This document shows, piece by piece, positions 27,138 through 34,602 of a stretch of 64,000 nucleotides of DNA. The notes below the pieces were generated by a model, which was not told where the DNA came from, did no database searches, and saw only the letters and a list, made by a program, of their open reading frames with translations. How positions within the stretch are numbered: the first letter of the stretch is position 1; the number at the start of each line of letters is the position of its first letter. Location of the stretch: contig JBFWXS010000017.1 of NCBI GenBank assembly GCA_050187175.1, positions 1 through 64,000 of the forward strand, read 5' to 3'. This DNA comes from Zeimonas sp050187175 (lineage in GTDB: Bacteria > Pseudomonadota > Gammaproteobacteria > Burkholderiales > Burkholderiaceae_E). A program made the position numbers and the translations under genes.

Positions 27138-28799
27138 ATGTCTGCCAATCCGCCGATGCCCCAGGAAGTTCCGGTTCTGATCGTGGGCGCAGGCCCTGTC
27201 GGACTGGCATTGGCCAACGAACTCGGATACCGCGGGATCGCTTATCTGCTCGTCGACGAAGGAAACGGCGAAGTCGTTTTCCCCGCGGGAGAAGGCATCT
27301 TTTCGCGGACGATGGAACACCTGAGACGATGGGGCTATTCATCCGAAGTTCGCGAGACTTCGCTTTTTCCGGCGGACCAGCCCCGCAACACCATCTTCGC
27401 GACTTCCTTTCGCGGACGGGAGCTGGCCCGCTTCACCGGCCTCTCCAACCGGCAGGAAGCAAGGAGCAATCCTCATTCGCCGGAAGGCGGGATGTTCTGC
27501 CCGAAGATGGCCTTCGATCCCGCGCTGCGCAGGGGCGCGGAACGCGCCGGCGTCGGTGTTCTGCGCTACCGGACGCGGCTGGCCTCGTTCTCGCAGAACG
27601 AGGACTGCGTCCACGCCGAGGTGGTGGACCTGGAAGAGGGCACCCGGTACGCCGTCCGCGCCCGCTACCTCGCCGCCGCGGACGGCGCCCACAGCGCGGT
27701 TCGACGCACGCTGAACGTCAACTACGTCGGCTCGTTCGCCGAAGGTCACAACTTCGCCATCCACTTCCAGTGCGAGCCGCTGGCGCGCGAGATCCATCGC
27801 CTCTATGGCGCTCCGATCACGCAGTTGCACATGCTCAATGAAGCGAACCGGCCTTACCTGGTGGCCGTGAACGGAACCGACCAGTGGCGGCTTTCCATGT
27901 ATATCGATCCCAGCGACAAGCCCGATCCGGCCGACACGCTGCGCCGCATCTTCGGCAGCGAGCTGCCGATGCAGGTGCTGCGCGCCCAGCCGTGGAAAGG
28001 AAACCGCGTGGTTGCCGAACGGTATCGGGTCGATCGCGTCTTCCTGCTCGGCGATGCCGCTCATCTGCGCTGGCCCAAGGGCGGTTTCGGCGCGAATACG
28101 GGAATCGGCGACGCGGTCGACCTGGGATGGAAGCTGTGGGCTTCGCTGCAGGGCTGGGGCGGAGACGGCCTGCTGGACAGCTATGAGCTCGAACGGCGTC
28201 CGATCGCCGTGCGGAACGTGAACGAAGCCGCGAACAACCGGGTCTTCGACGAGATGATCGTCGCTACCGATCTTCTGGACGCCGCCGGCGTGGACGGCGA
28301 CGCAGCGCGCCAGGCCATCGCGCATGATCTGTACGCCTATCGCCTGCGGGAGTTCCGTACGGCCGGCATACAGCTTGGATATCGCTATCGCAATTCGCCC
28401 ATCTGCATCGCCGACGGCTCTCTGGAGCCTCCCGACGACCATATGCTCTATTCCCCGTCCACCTGGCCGGGGGCTCGCGCCCCGCATGTATGGCTCAGCG
28501 ATGCGAGGTCCACGCTCGATCTGTTCGGGCCGGACTTCGTGCTGATCCGGCTGGATCCCGCCATCGACGCCGCGAACTGGGTACAGGCGGCCAAGGCACG
28601 CGGCGTCCCGTTTCGCGTCGTCGATCTGGACGGTGCGGCCGCTGCGGTGCGCGAGCGCTACGAGCGCAGCCTCGTGCTGGTGCGGCCGGACGGGCACGTC
28701 GCATGGCGCGCTGACGACAATCCGGCCGACGCGGCCGCCATCCTGGGCAAGGTGACGGGACACGCCGGCCGGTCCGATTTTGAAGTGCTCAATAGGTGA
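27138..28799 (+). CDS. FAD-dependent aromatic hydroxylase (MhpA/PheA/TfdB-like)
   Basis: This 553-residue class A flavoprotein monooxygenase is expected to insert one oxygen atom into a phenolic ring using NAD(P)H. FAD-binding VLIVGAGPVGLALANELGYRGI is at residues 13-34, the DG-type LAAADGAHSAVRRTL follows mid-protein, and the second FAD motif is RVFLLGDAAHLRWPKGGFGANTGIGDAVDLGWKL. A C-terminal thioredoxin-like domain, common in the phenol hydroxylase subgroup, closes the protein. It is followed after 6 bp by a VOC dioxygenase-like gene. The exact substrate is unknown. Confidence 0.87.
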   Translation: MSANPPMPQEVPVLIVGAGPVGLALANELGYRGIAYLLVDEGNGEVVFPAGEGIFSRTMEHLRRWGYSSEVRETSLFPADQPRNTIFATSFRGRELARFTGLSNRQEARSNPHSPEGGMFCPKMAFDPALRRGAERAGVGVLRYRTRLASFSQNEDCVHAEVVDLEEGTRYAVRARYLAAADGAHSAVRRTLNVNYVGSFAEGHNFAIHFQCEPLAREIHRLYGAPITQLHMLNEANRPYLVAVNGTDQWRLSMYIDPSDKPDPADTLRRIFGSELPMQVLRAQPWKGNRVVAERYRVDRVFLLGDAAHLRWPKGGFGANTGIGDAVDLGWKLWASLQGWGGDGLLDSYELERRPIAVRNVNEAANNRVFDEMIVATDLLDAAGVDGDAARQAIAHDLYAYRLREFRTAGIQLGYRYRNSPICIADGSLEPPDDHMLYSPSTWPGARAPHVWLSDARSTLDLFGPDFVLIRLDPAIDAANWVQAAKARGVPFRVVDLDGAAAAVRERYERSLVLVRPDGHVAWRADDNPADAAAILGKVTGHAGRSDFEVLNR

Positions 28800-28805
28800 T
28801 GTGCC

Positions 28806-29432
28806 ATGGATCCGAGCTCATTGGAATCGCTTCGCGACAAGACCGCCGCCCTCGCCCCGGTCTGGATCTCCGAGATCGTGCTGCAGACAGGCCGCTTCGA
28901 CGAAATGAAGGCCTGGTACGAAGCGGTGCTGGGCAGTCCGTGGTCCTTTGAAAGCCGCCCGCAACAGAAGCTGTCGCAGCTGCCCGAAGGCGAGAAGCAG
29001 GTCCGCGCCGCCGACGTGCGGGCGTGCTTCATGCGCCTGCAGCCGTCGTTTCCGCACGGCATGACCTTCGCCATCTTCGAGCTGCCCGGCATCAGAGCGG
29101 CGGCGACGCGCGATCCGGGCCTCAACCATCTTCAGTTCAAGAACCCGGACCTGGAGACTCTGATGCGCCGGATCGAATGGCTGCGGGACGTCGGCATTCA
29201 TCCGCAGAGGTCGGCCAACCACGGTCATGTCCTCAGCTTCTATTTCAAGGACCCCGACGGAAACGTAGTGGAGTTCTGCATCAACAATTTCGATTCGGCC
29301 GAGGAAGCCGCGGCTTTCACGCGCACCGATGCCTTCAAGAGGAATCCCTCCGGCATCGAACTGGATCGTGATGTATTCTTGAAGCGTTATCGGGACGGCG
29401 AACCTCGGTCCTCGCTGCTGGCCATTCCATAG
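28806..29432 (+). CDS. VOC-superfamily protein, probable extradiol dioxygenase-like enzyme
   Basis: This 208-residue protein has one clear pair of VOC modules: WISEIVLQTGRFDEMKAWYEAVLG and then PGLNHLQFKNPDLETLMRRIEWLRDVGIHP, HGHVLSFYFKDPDGNVVEFCINNF. The histidines and the final glutamate (VEF) are placed as metal ligands. Many relatives cleave catechol rings or are annotated glyoxalase-like. Placement directly behind an aromatic hydroxylase favours ring cleavage, but the small size leaves other VOC functions open. Confidence 0.78.
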   Translation: MDPSSLESLRDKTAALAPVWISEIVLQTGRFDEMKAWYEAVLGSPWSFESRPQQKLSQLPEGEKQVRAADVRACFMRLQPSFPHGMTFAIFELPGIRAAATRDPGLNHLQFKNPDLETLMRRIEWLRDVGIHPQRSANHGHVLSFYFKDPDGNVVEFCINNFDSAEEAAAFTRTDAFKRNPSGIELDRDVFLKRYRDGEPRSSLLAIP

Positions 29433-29444
29433 ACGCTTCGCGAT

Positions 29445-30278
29445 TTGAGCCAACAATCCTCATCCCCACCCAAGGGCATCCAGTCGGCCACGGTTGCGCT
29501 GTCGGTGCTGCGCGCTCTCATCGAATCCGGCCGTCCGCTCTATCTGCGCGAGATAGCGGCCGCCGCGGGCATGGCCAGCAGCAATGTCTACCGTTATCTG
29601 GTGAGCTTCACCGAAGCCGAGATGGTGGTTCAGGATTCGTCGACCGGCCGATACGATCTGGGCCCCCTGGCCATCGAGCTCGGCCTGGCCGCGCTTCGCC
29701 GCGTGGATGCGGTCGATATCGCGGTGGAGAAGCTGGGCCTGCTCGTCGACAGCATGGAACTGGACGGACATGTCACGGTCTGGGGAAGCGGCGGACCGAC
29801 GGTCATCCGCTCGAAGCAGGGCTCCCGCCAGATCGCCGTCAAGATCGCCGAAGGCATCACCTTGCCGCTGCTTAATTCCGCGACCGGGCGCGTCTGGGCC
29901 GCCTTCTTCGCTCAAGGGAGAGTGGCGAGCGCCGTCGACAAGGAGGTGAGCGCCGCCGCCCGGACGCAGCGAGTCAGCAAGGACACGCTGCGCGCCAGGT
30001 TCAGCGAGGAGATCCAGGAGATCCAGCGCCGGGGCCTGGCCGCGTCATCGGGCGAGCGGCGATCCGGCATCGATGCTCTGTGCGTCCCCGTCCTCGATCG
30101 GGACGGCGAGCTCGCGCTGACCCTCACGCTGGTCGGGTTCACCGGCCGGATGGATGTGCGGCCCAAGGGGCAGCCGGCCACGGCGCTGCGGGAGGCCGCG
30201 GAGCAGATCACGCGCCGGCTCGGAGGCGATGCCGCGATCATCGCCCGCTACGGGTGGCGCGCAGCCGCCGGCAGATAG
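29445..30278 (+). CDS. IclR-family transcriptional regulator
   Basis: This 277-residue protein has an N-terminal winged helix (SATVALSVLRALIESGRPLYLREIAAAAGMASSNVYRYLVSF) and a GAF-like effector domain (GRYDLGPLAIELGLAALRR... LNSATGRVWAAFF...SGERRSGIDALCVPVLD). The start is TTG, 12 bp after the VOC gene, so the regulator is co-transcribed with the genes it probably controls. IclR proteins of aromatic catabolism usually act as activators responding to pathway compounds. Matching dyads at 27088 and 31220 are candidate sites. Confidence 0.92.
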   Translation: MSQQSSSPPKGIQSATVALSVLRALIESGRPLYLREIAAAAGMASSNVYRYLVSFTEAEMVVQDSSTGRYDLGPLAIELGLAALRRVDAVDIAVEKLGLLVDSMELDGHVTVWGSGGPTVIRSKQGSRQIAVKIAEGITLPLLNSATGRVWAAFFAQGRVASAVDKEVSAAARTQRVSKDTLRARFSEEIQEIQRRGLAASSGERRSGIDALCVPVLDRDGELALTLTLVGFTGRMDVRPKGQPATALREAAEQITRRLGGDAAIIARYGWRAAAGR

Positions 30279-30293
30279 CCGGCCGCCCGGCGC

Positions 30294-31202
30294 TCATTCG
30301 CCGGGAATGTGGCGATGGACGAACGCCACCAGCGTGTTCAGCGCCTCGATGGACGCGGGCAAGGTCGGGTGGACGGTCGTGAACAGCGGCGGGGCGTCGA
30401 ACTTCACCAGCGAGATGTCTCCGCCGGCGTGGCGATAGTTCGAGACGAAGCGCTCGCTTTCCGGAAGCTGGGACGGCGATTCCGGATCGACGTAGTTGTG
30501 GACCAGATCGCCGTTGGCTTGAATCCATAGCGCAGGCGGCGTTTGCACCTTTTCTCCGCGCTCCAGGATCAACATCGGATTGCCTTCGACCATGTCCGCT
30601 TCGGTGCCCCAGTACCGATGATGGAATCCGATAACGCGTTCGCACCAGTCAGGCGCTTGAGGCTGGGCCTTCTGGTGCTGCGCGTACCGATAGCGGCCCG
30701 ACGGGTTGATCACCGGCCACAGCATCACCACGCATCGGACCGACGCATCGACCTCGGGCGCTGCGCTGTTCGCGGGCGGTGCATCGTCCAGAGGGATGGC
30801 CGCGTATCGCGGGTCCGCGGGCTTCATCGCGGCCAGCATCGCCAGATGCGCGCCGGATGAGTTGCCGGAGATGCCGACCATATGGGGCCGAGTCTTCAAG
30901 CGCGCGGCATGGGTCTTCACCCAGCGCACGGCGAAGTTGACGTCCGCGACCGAGCCTGGATACCGGCCGGCCTCGGCTTGGCGAAAGTCGATCGCGATGA
31001 CGGCGACGCCGCTTCGGGCCAGCGCCTCATGAACCGACTTCCCTCGCAGCCGGTCGAACTGGCACCAGGCGCCGCCATGCACCTCGACCATGGCCGGAAA
31101 CGGGCCCGGTCCGCGCGGGATGAAGAGGCGGGCGAGAAGCTGCTGATCGCCGTGACGAAGGTACTCCACGTCTTCGATGTCGAACTCGAATGCGGACTGC
31201 AT
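30294..31202 (-). CDS. Alpha/beta hydrolase, esterase of the HSL/carboxylesterase type
   Basis: This 302-residue hydrolase has the oxyanion-hole motif VEVHGGAW (HGG), the nucleophile elbow GISGNSSGAHLAM with the serine in GxSxG, and a late histidine in FTTVHPTLP. It differs from the MhpC/BphD C-C hydrolases expected after ring cleavage and looks more like an ester hydrolase. It is convergent with iclR across 15 bp. Its own promoter carries a dyad resembling that of the hydroxylase operon, suggesting common control. Confidence 0.85.
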   Translation of the reverse strand: MQSAFEFDIEDVEYLRHGDQQLLARLFIPRGPGPFPAMVEVHGGAWCQFDRLRGKSVHEALARSGVAVIAIDFRQAEAGRYPGSVADVNFAVRWVKTHAARLKTRPHMVGISGNSSGAHLAMLAAMKPADPRYAAIPLDDAPPANSAAPEVDASVRCVVMLWPVINPSGRYRYAQHQKAQPQAPDWCERVIGFHHRYWGTEADMVEGNPMLILERGEKVQTPPALWIQANGDLVHNYVDPESPSQLPESERFVSNYRHAGGDISLVKFDAPPLFTTVHPTLPASIEALNTLVAFVHRHIPGE

Positions 31203-31219
31203 GGGGGGCTCTGCCGGTT

Positions 31220-31236
31220 GTTATCGTATGGATAAC
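31220..31236. promoter_or_regulatory. Dyad GTTATC-N5-GATAAC upstream of the alpha/beta hydrolase
   Basis: A perfect 6-bp inverted repeat spaced by GTATG lies 17 bp upstream of the hydrolase start. Allowing a 1-bp spacer difference it matches the dyad at 27088-27103, and a TGCAATG element accompanies both. It is a candidate IclR operator. Confidence 0.5.
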
Positions 31237-31418
31237 AGATTACCTGATGTGCAATGACGCGGCAAGGCGGATTCGGTCGCGAGGTTTCACGGACAGCTAA
31301 GCCGGACGGGCTTCAAGCGAGCGCCGACGGCAGGCGAGGAGCTGCGGCGCTGCGCGACTGATGGCAGAATGCAGCGGCCGATCCGCGCCGGCTCCAGGGC
31401 GCGTCTCCGAAGGAATCG

Positions 31419-32660
31419 ATGCGCGCGCCATTCGAGCTGCCGTCCGCCACGCAGGTGACCGGACCGGTCACGGCGGAAGCCGGCGGCCATGCGCGCCCCG
31501 TGCCGCTGCGCCTGCTGATCGGCCTGCAGTACTACCTGCCGCATCGGACCGGCTATACGCTGCACGTTCAGCGCGTGGCGCGGGCGCTGGCGGCGCGCGG
31601 CCATTCGGTCAGCGTGCTGACGGCGCGCCATCTGCCGCAGCTCGCGCTGCGCGAGACCATAGACGGCGTCGACGTGCTGCGGCTGTCGGCGCCGCTGCGC
31701 ATCAGCCGCGGCGCGGTGATGCCCGGCTATCCGTGGCACGCCTGGCGGCTGGCAGCGCAGGCCGATGCGATCTGGATCAGCACGCCGCTGCTGGAAACCT
31801 CGCTGTGGGCCGCGGTGGCCCGGCTGCGCCGGCGCCGATTGGTCATCACGCATCACGGCGACCTGCATCTGCCCGGCGGCCTGCTGAACCGCTTCATCGA
31901 GCGCTTCACGTTCGCCAACTACCGGATCGCCGCGCGCGCCGCCGATGCGATCGTGGCCTATAGCGACGACTACGCGCGCTTCAGTCCCTATCTGCGCCCG
32001 TACGCCGGCAAGGTCAGCGTCAACTATCCGCCGCTGGAAATTCCGCGGCCCGACCCCGCGGCAGTCGCGCGGCTGCGTGCCCGGCTGGCGCCGCAGGGCG
32101 GTCCGGTGATCGGCTTCGCCGGACGCTTCGTCCGCGAGAAGCGGCCCGACGTGCTGCTGCAGGCGGCGCTGCTGCTGCGGCAGCGCTATCCCGGCCTGCG
32201 CATCGCGTTCGCCGGCCAGCACAGGATAGGCTATGAGGACACCTGGCAGCGCTGCGGCGAGCTGCTCGCCGAGGTCGGCGACAGCGCGGTGTTCCTGGGG
32301 CTGATCGAGGATGCGCAGGCGCTCGCCGATTTCTATGCGGCCTGCGACGTGCTCGCGCTGCCCTCCGAGTCCGAATGCTTCGCGCTGGTCCAGGTCGAGG
32401 CCATGCTGTGCGGCACGCCGGTGGTGGCCAGCGACATTCCCGGCGCGCGCGTGCCGGTGCAGCAGACGGGCATGGGCCGGCTGTGCCGCTGCGGCGACGC
32501 GCAGGCGCTGGCCGACGGCATTGCCGCCGTGCTCGAAGCGCCGGAGCGCCATCGCCGTCCGCGCGATCAGATCGAAGCCGTGTTCGATCTGGAACGCACC
32601 GTCGACCGCTACGAAGCGCTGTTCGCCGGCCGGCCGCTGCCGAGCGAGTCTTTCGCGTGA
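31419..32660 (+). CDS. Family 4 glycosyltransferase (GT-B fold)
   Basis: This 413-residue cytosolic or membrane-associated glycosyltransferase has an N-terminal acceptor domain (YYLPHRTGYTLHVQRVARALAARGHSVSVLTARH). The nucleotide-sugar domain has VIGFAGRFVREKRPDVLLQAALLL and the EX7E motif in ESECFALVQVEAMLCGTPVVASDIPG. It opens the glycoconjugate locus, with AAGGA upstream of the ATG. Its stop overlaps the methyltransferase start as GTGA. The sugar donor is unknown. Confidence 0.9.
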   Translation: MRAPFELPSATQVTGPVTAEAGGHARPVPLRLLIGLQYYLPHRTGYTLHVQRVARALAARGHSVSVLTARHLPQLALRETIDGVDVLRLSAPLRISRGAVMPGYPWHAWRLAAQADAIWISTPLLETSLWAAVARLRRRRLVITHHGDLHLPGGLLNRFIERFTFANYRIAARAADAIVAYSDDYARFSPYLRPYAGKVSVNYPPLEIPRPDPAAVARLRARLAPQGGPVIGFAGRFVREKRPDVLLQAALLLRQRYPGLRIAFAGQHRIGYEDTWQRCGELLAEVGDSAVFLGLIEDAQALADFYAACDVLALPSESECFALVQVEAMLCGTPVVASDIPGARVPVQQTGMGRLCRCGDAQALADGIAAVLEAPERHRRPRDQIEAVFDLERTVDRYEALFAGRPLPSESFA

Positions 32661-33550
32661 ATCGCGACGGCGCGCCGGGCCTCGATCCCCGTCTGGCGGC
32701 GTTGATCGAACCGGAGCTCGATCCCGCGTACCGGCGGCGCGTCGCCACCGTGATGCGATGGCTGCCGCCGTCGTCCGAGCCCGATTCGCACGTCGTCGAT
32801 ATCGGCTGCGGCCGCGGCTACTTCATCCATTACTACACGCAGCTCGGCCAGCGGGCCATGACCGGCATCGAATACGACGCGCGAATCGCCGGGCTGGCGC
32901 GGCGCGCACTGGCCGGACGCGACGGCGTGCGCGTGCTGCGCGCGGCCGCCGGCGCGCTGCCGCTGCGCGACAGCTGCTGCACGGGGGCGGTGATGAGCGA
33001 GATCCTCGAACACGTGCCCGACGACGTGGCCGCGCTGCGCGAAGCGTGGCGCGTGCTGCGGCCCGGCGGCGTGCTCGCGGTCACGGTGCCGAACGCGCGC
33101 TATCCGTGGCTGTGGGATCCGCTGAACCGCACGCTGGAATGGCTGCATCTGCCGCCGATCCGGCGCGGGCCGCTGGCCGGCATCTGGGCCGAGCATCTGC
33201 GCCTGTACGACATCGCGACGCTGCGCGACGTCGTGCGGCGCGCGGGCTTCGACATCGAAGAGGAGCGTGCGTTCGTGCGCTGGTGCCTGCCGCTGTCGCA
33301 CAATCTGCTGTACGGCATCGGCAAGCCGCTGCTCGAGTCCGGCTGGCTGCCGAAGTCGGCGGCGCAGATGATCGATCGGCATCGCTCGATCGAGGAGACC
33401 GGCCCGGCAGCGCGCTCCGTACCCCGAGGCAGTGCGCTGACGCGCCTGCTGCATGCGCTGGTGAACGTGGCTGAGCCCTGGAACGCGGATGACGAGGGCG
33501 TCGATGCGCCGACCGTCAATCTTTGCATCAAGGCGCGCAAGCCGGCATGA
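32657..33550 (+). CDS. SAM-dependent methyltransferase (class I)
   Basis: This 297-residue methyltransferase begins at a GTG inside GTGA that overlaps the glycosyltransferase stop. SAM motif I is VVDIGCGRGYFIHYY, with GIEYD following as the acidic end of strand 2. MSEILEHVPDDVAALREAWRVLRPGGVLAVTVPN covers motifs II and III. Coupling to a GT4 suggests it methylates a sugar or a lipid-linked glycan, as in many polysaccharide loci; this is inference. Confidence 0.83.
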   Translation: MNRDGAPGLDPRLAALIEPELDPAYRRRVATVMRWLPPSSEPDSHVVDIGCGRGYFIHYYTQLGQRAMTGIEYDARIAGLARRALAGRDGVRVLRAAAGALPLRDSCCTGAVMSEILEHVPDDVAALREAWRVLRPGGVLAVTVPNARYPWLWDPLNRTLEWLHLPPIRRGPLAGIWAEHLRLYDIATLRDVVRRAGFDIEEERAFVRWCLPLSHNLLYGIGKPLLESGWLPKSAAQMIDRHRSIEETGPAARSVPRGSALTRLLHALVNVAEPWNADDEGVDAPTVNLCIKARKPA

Positions 33551-33577
33551 CGGCGCCGCTGTACGCCTGTCGCCGCG

Positions 33578-34579
33578 TCAATCGCTGCGGCTGCGAAACC
33601 AGCGGATAGTGGCCTCCAGACCCTCGTCGAGCTCGATGCGCGGCTGCCAGCCCAGCGTCGCCCGCGCCAGTGCGATGTCGGGACAGCGTCGCACCGGATC
33701 GTCGGCCGGCAGCGGCATCAGCCGCAGCGCCGAACGCGAGCCGCACAGCGCGACGATGCGCTGCGCCAGCGCGGCCACGGTGATCTCCTGCGGATTGCCC
33801 AGGTTGATCGGTCCGGCGGCACTGGCGGCCGGTGCGGCCGCCAGTCGCAGCAGGCCGTCGACGATGTCGTCGACATAGCAGAACGAGCGCGTCTGCGAGC
33901 CGTCGCCGTAGACGGTGACCGGCGCGCCGCGCAGCGCCTGCACGATGAAGTTCGACACGACCCGCCCGTCGTCGGCGCGCATGCGCGGCCCGTAGACGTT
34001 GAACAGCCGCGCGATCCGCGTATCCAGGTTGTACTGCGTGCGCCAGGTGACGAACATGGTCTCGGCGCAGCGCTTGCTCTCGTTGTAGCAGGCCCGCGCG
34101 CCGATCGGGTTGACATGGCCCCAGTACGACTCGCGCTGCGGATGCTCGCGCGGGTCGCCGTAGATCTCGCTGGTCGATGCCTGCACGATGGTCGCGCCGC
34201 GGCGGCGCGCGAGTTCGAGCAGATGCATCGCACCCAGCACCGAGGCCTTGATCGTTTCCACCGGATGGCGCTGGTAGTCGATCGGCGATGCCGGGCAGGC
34301 GAGATTGATGATCAGCCCGGCGTCGATGTCCAGCGGCTCGGCCACGTCGTGCTCGATCAGCGTGAAGCCGTCCTTGCCGGCCAGCCGCGCCAGGTTGCTG
34401 CGCGCGCCCGACAGCAGGTTGTCGACGCCGGTGACCCGCGCGCCGCGGGCCAGCAGGGCCTCGCACAGATGCGAGCCGATGAAGCCGGCCGCGCCGGTCA
34501 CCAGCACGCGCCGGTCTTCGAAGGCACCGCTCGCAATGGCGGGACCATCGCCCGCGATGGGATCAGAAGCGTCGGACAT
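33578..34579 (-). CDS. UDP-glucuronate decarboxylase-like (UDP-xylose synthase) SDR enzyme
   Basis: This 333-residue extended short-chain dehydrogenase has NAD-binding VLVTGAAGFIGSHLCEALLARG. It then has the UXS-characteristic NLACPASPIDYQRHPVETIKASVLGAMHLLELARR, STSEIYGDPREHPQ, and the catalytic YNESKRCAE (YxxxK). GRVVSNFIVQAL and GDGSQTRSFCYVDDIVDGLLRL complete the picture. The best prediction is conversion of UDP-glucuronate to UDP-xylose. It would supply an activated pentose to the glycosyltransferases of this locus. A UDP-glucose dehydrogenase is not in the window. It lies 23 bp after the YYY membrane protein on the same strand. Confidence 0.85.
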   Translation of the reverse strand: MSDASDPIAGDGPAIASGAFEDRRVLVTGAAGFIGSHLCEALLARGARVTGVDNLLSGARSNLARLAGKDGFTLIEHDVAEPLDIDAGLIINLACPASPIDYQRHPVETIKASVLGAMHLLELARRRGATIVQASTSEIYGDPREHPQRESYWGHVNPIGARACYNESKRCAETMFVTWRTQYNLDTRIARLFNVYGPRMRADDGRVVSNFIVQALRGAPVTVYGDGSQTRSFCYVDDIVDGLLRLAAAPAASAAGPINLGNPQEITVAALAQRIVALCGSRSALRLMPLPADDPVRRCPDIALARATLGWQPRIELDEGLEATIRWFRSRSD

Positions 34580-34602
34580 GTCGGGTTCGTGCACGGATGG
34601 GC

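Noticed and set aside
28806..31202. Complete meta-cleavage pathway
   Set aside because: Hydroxylase and VOC genes fit, but the hydrolase is of the HSL esterase type rather than a C-C hydrolase, and no hydratase or aldolase is present.
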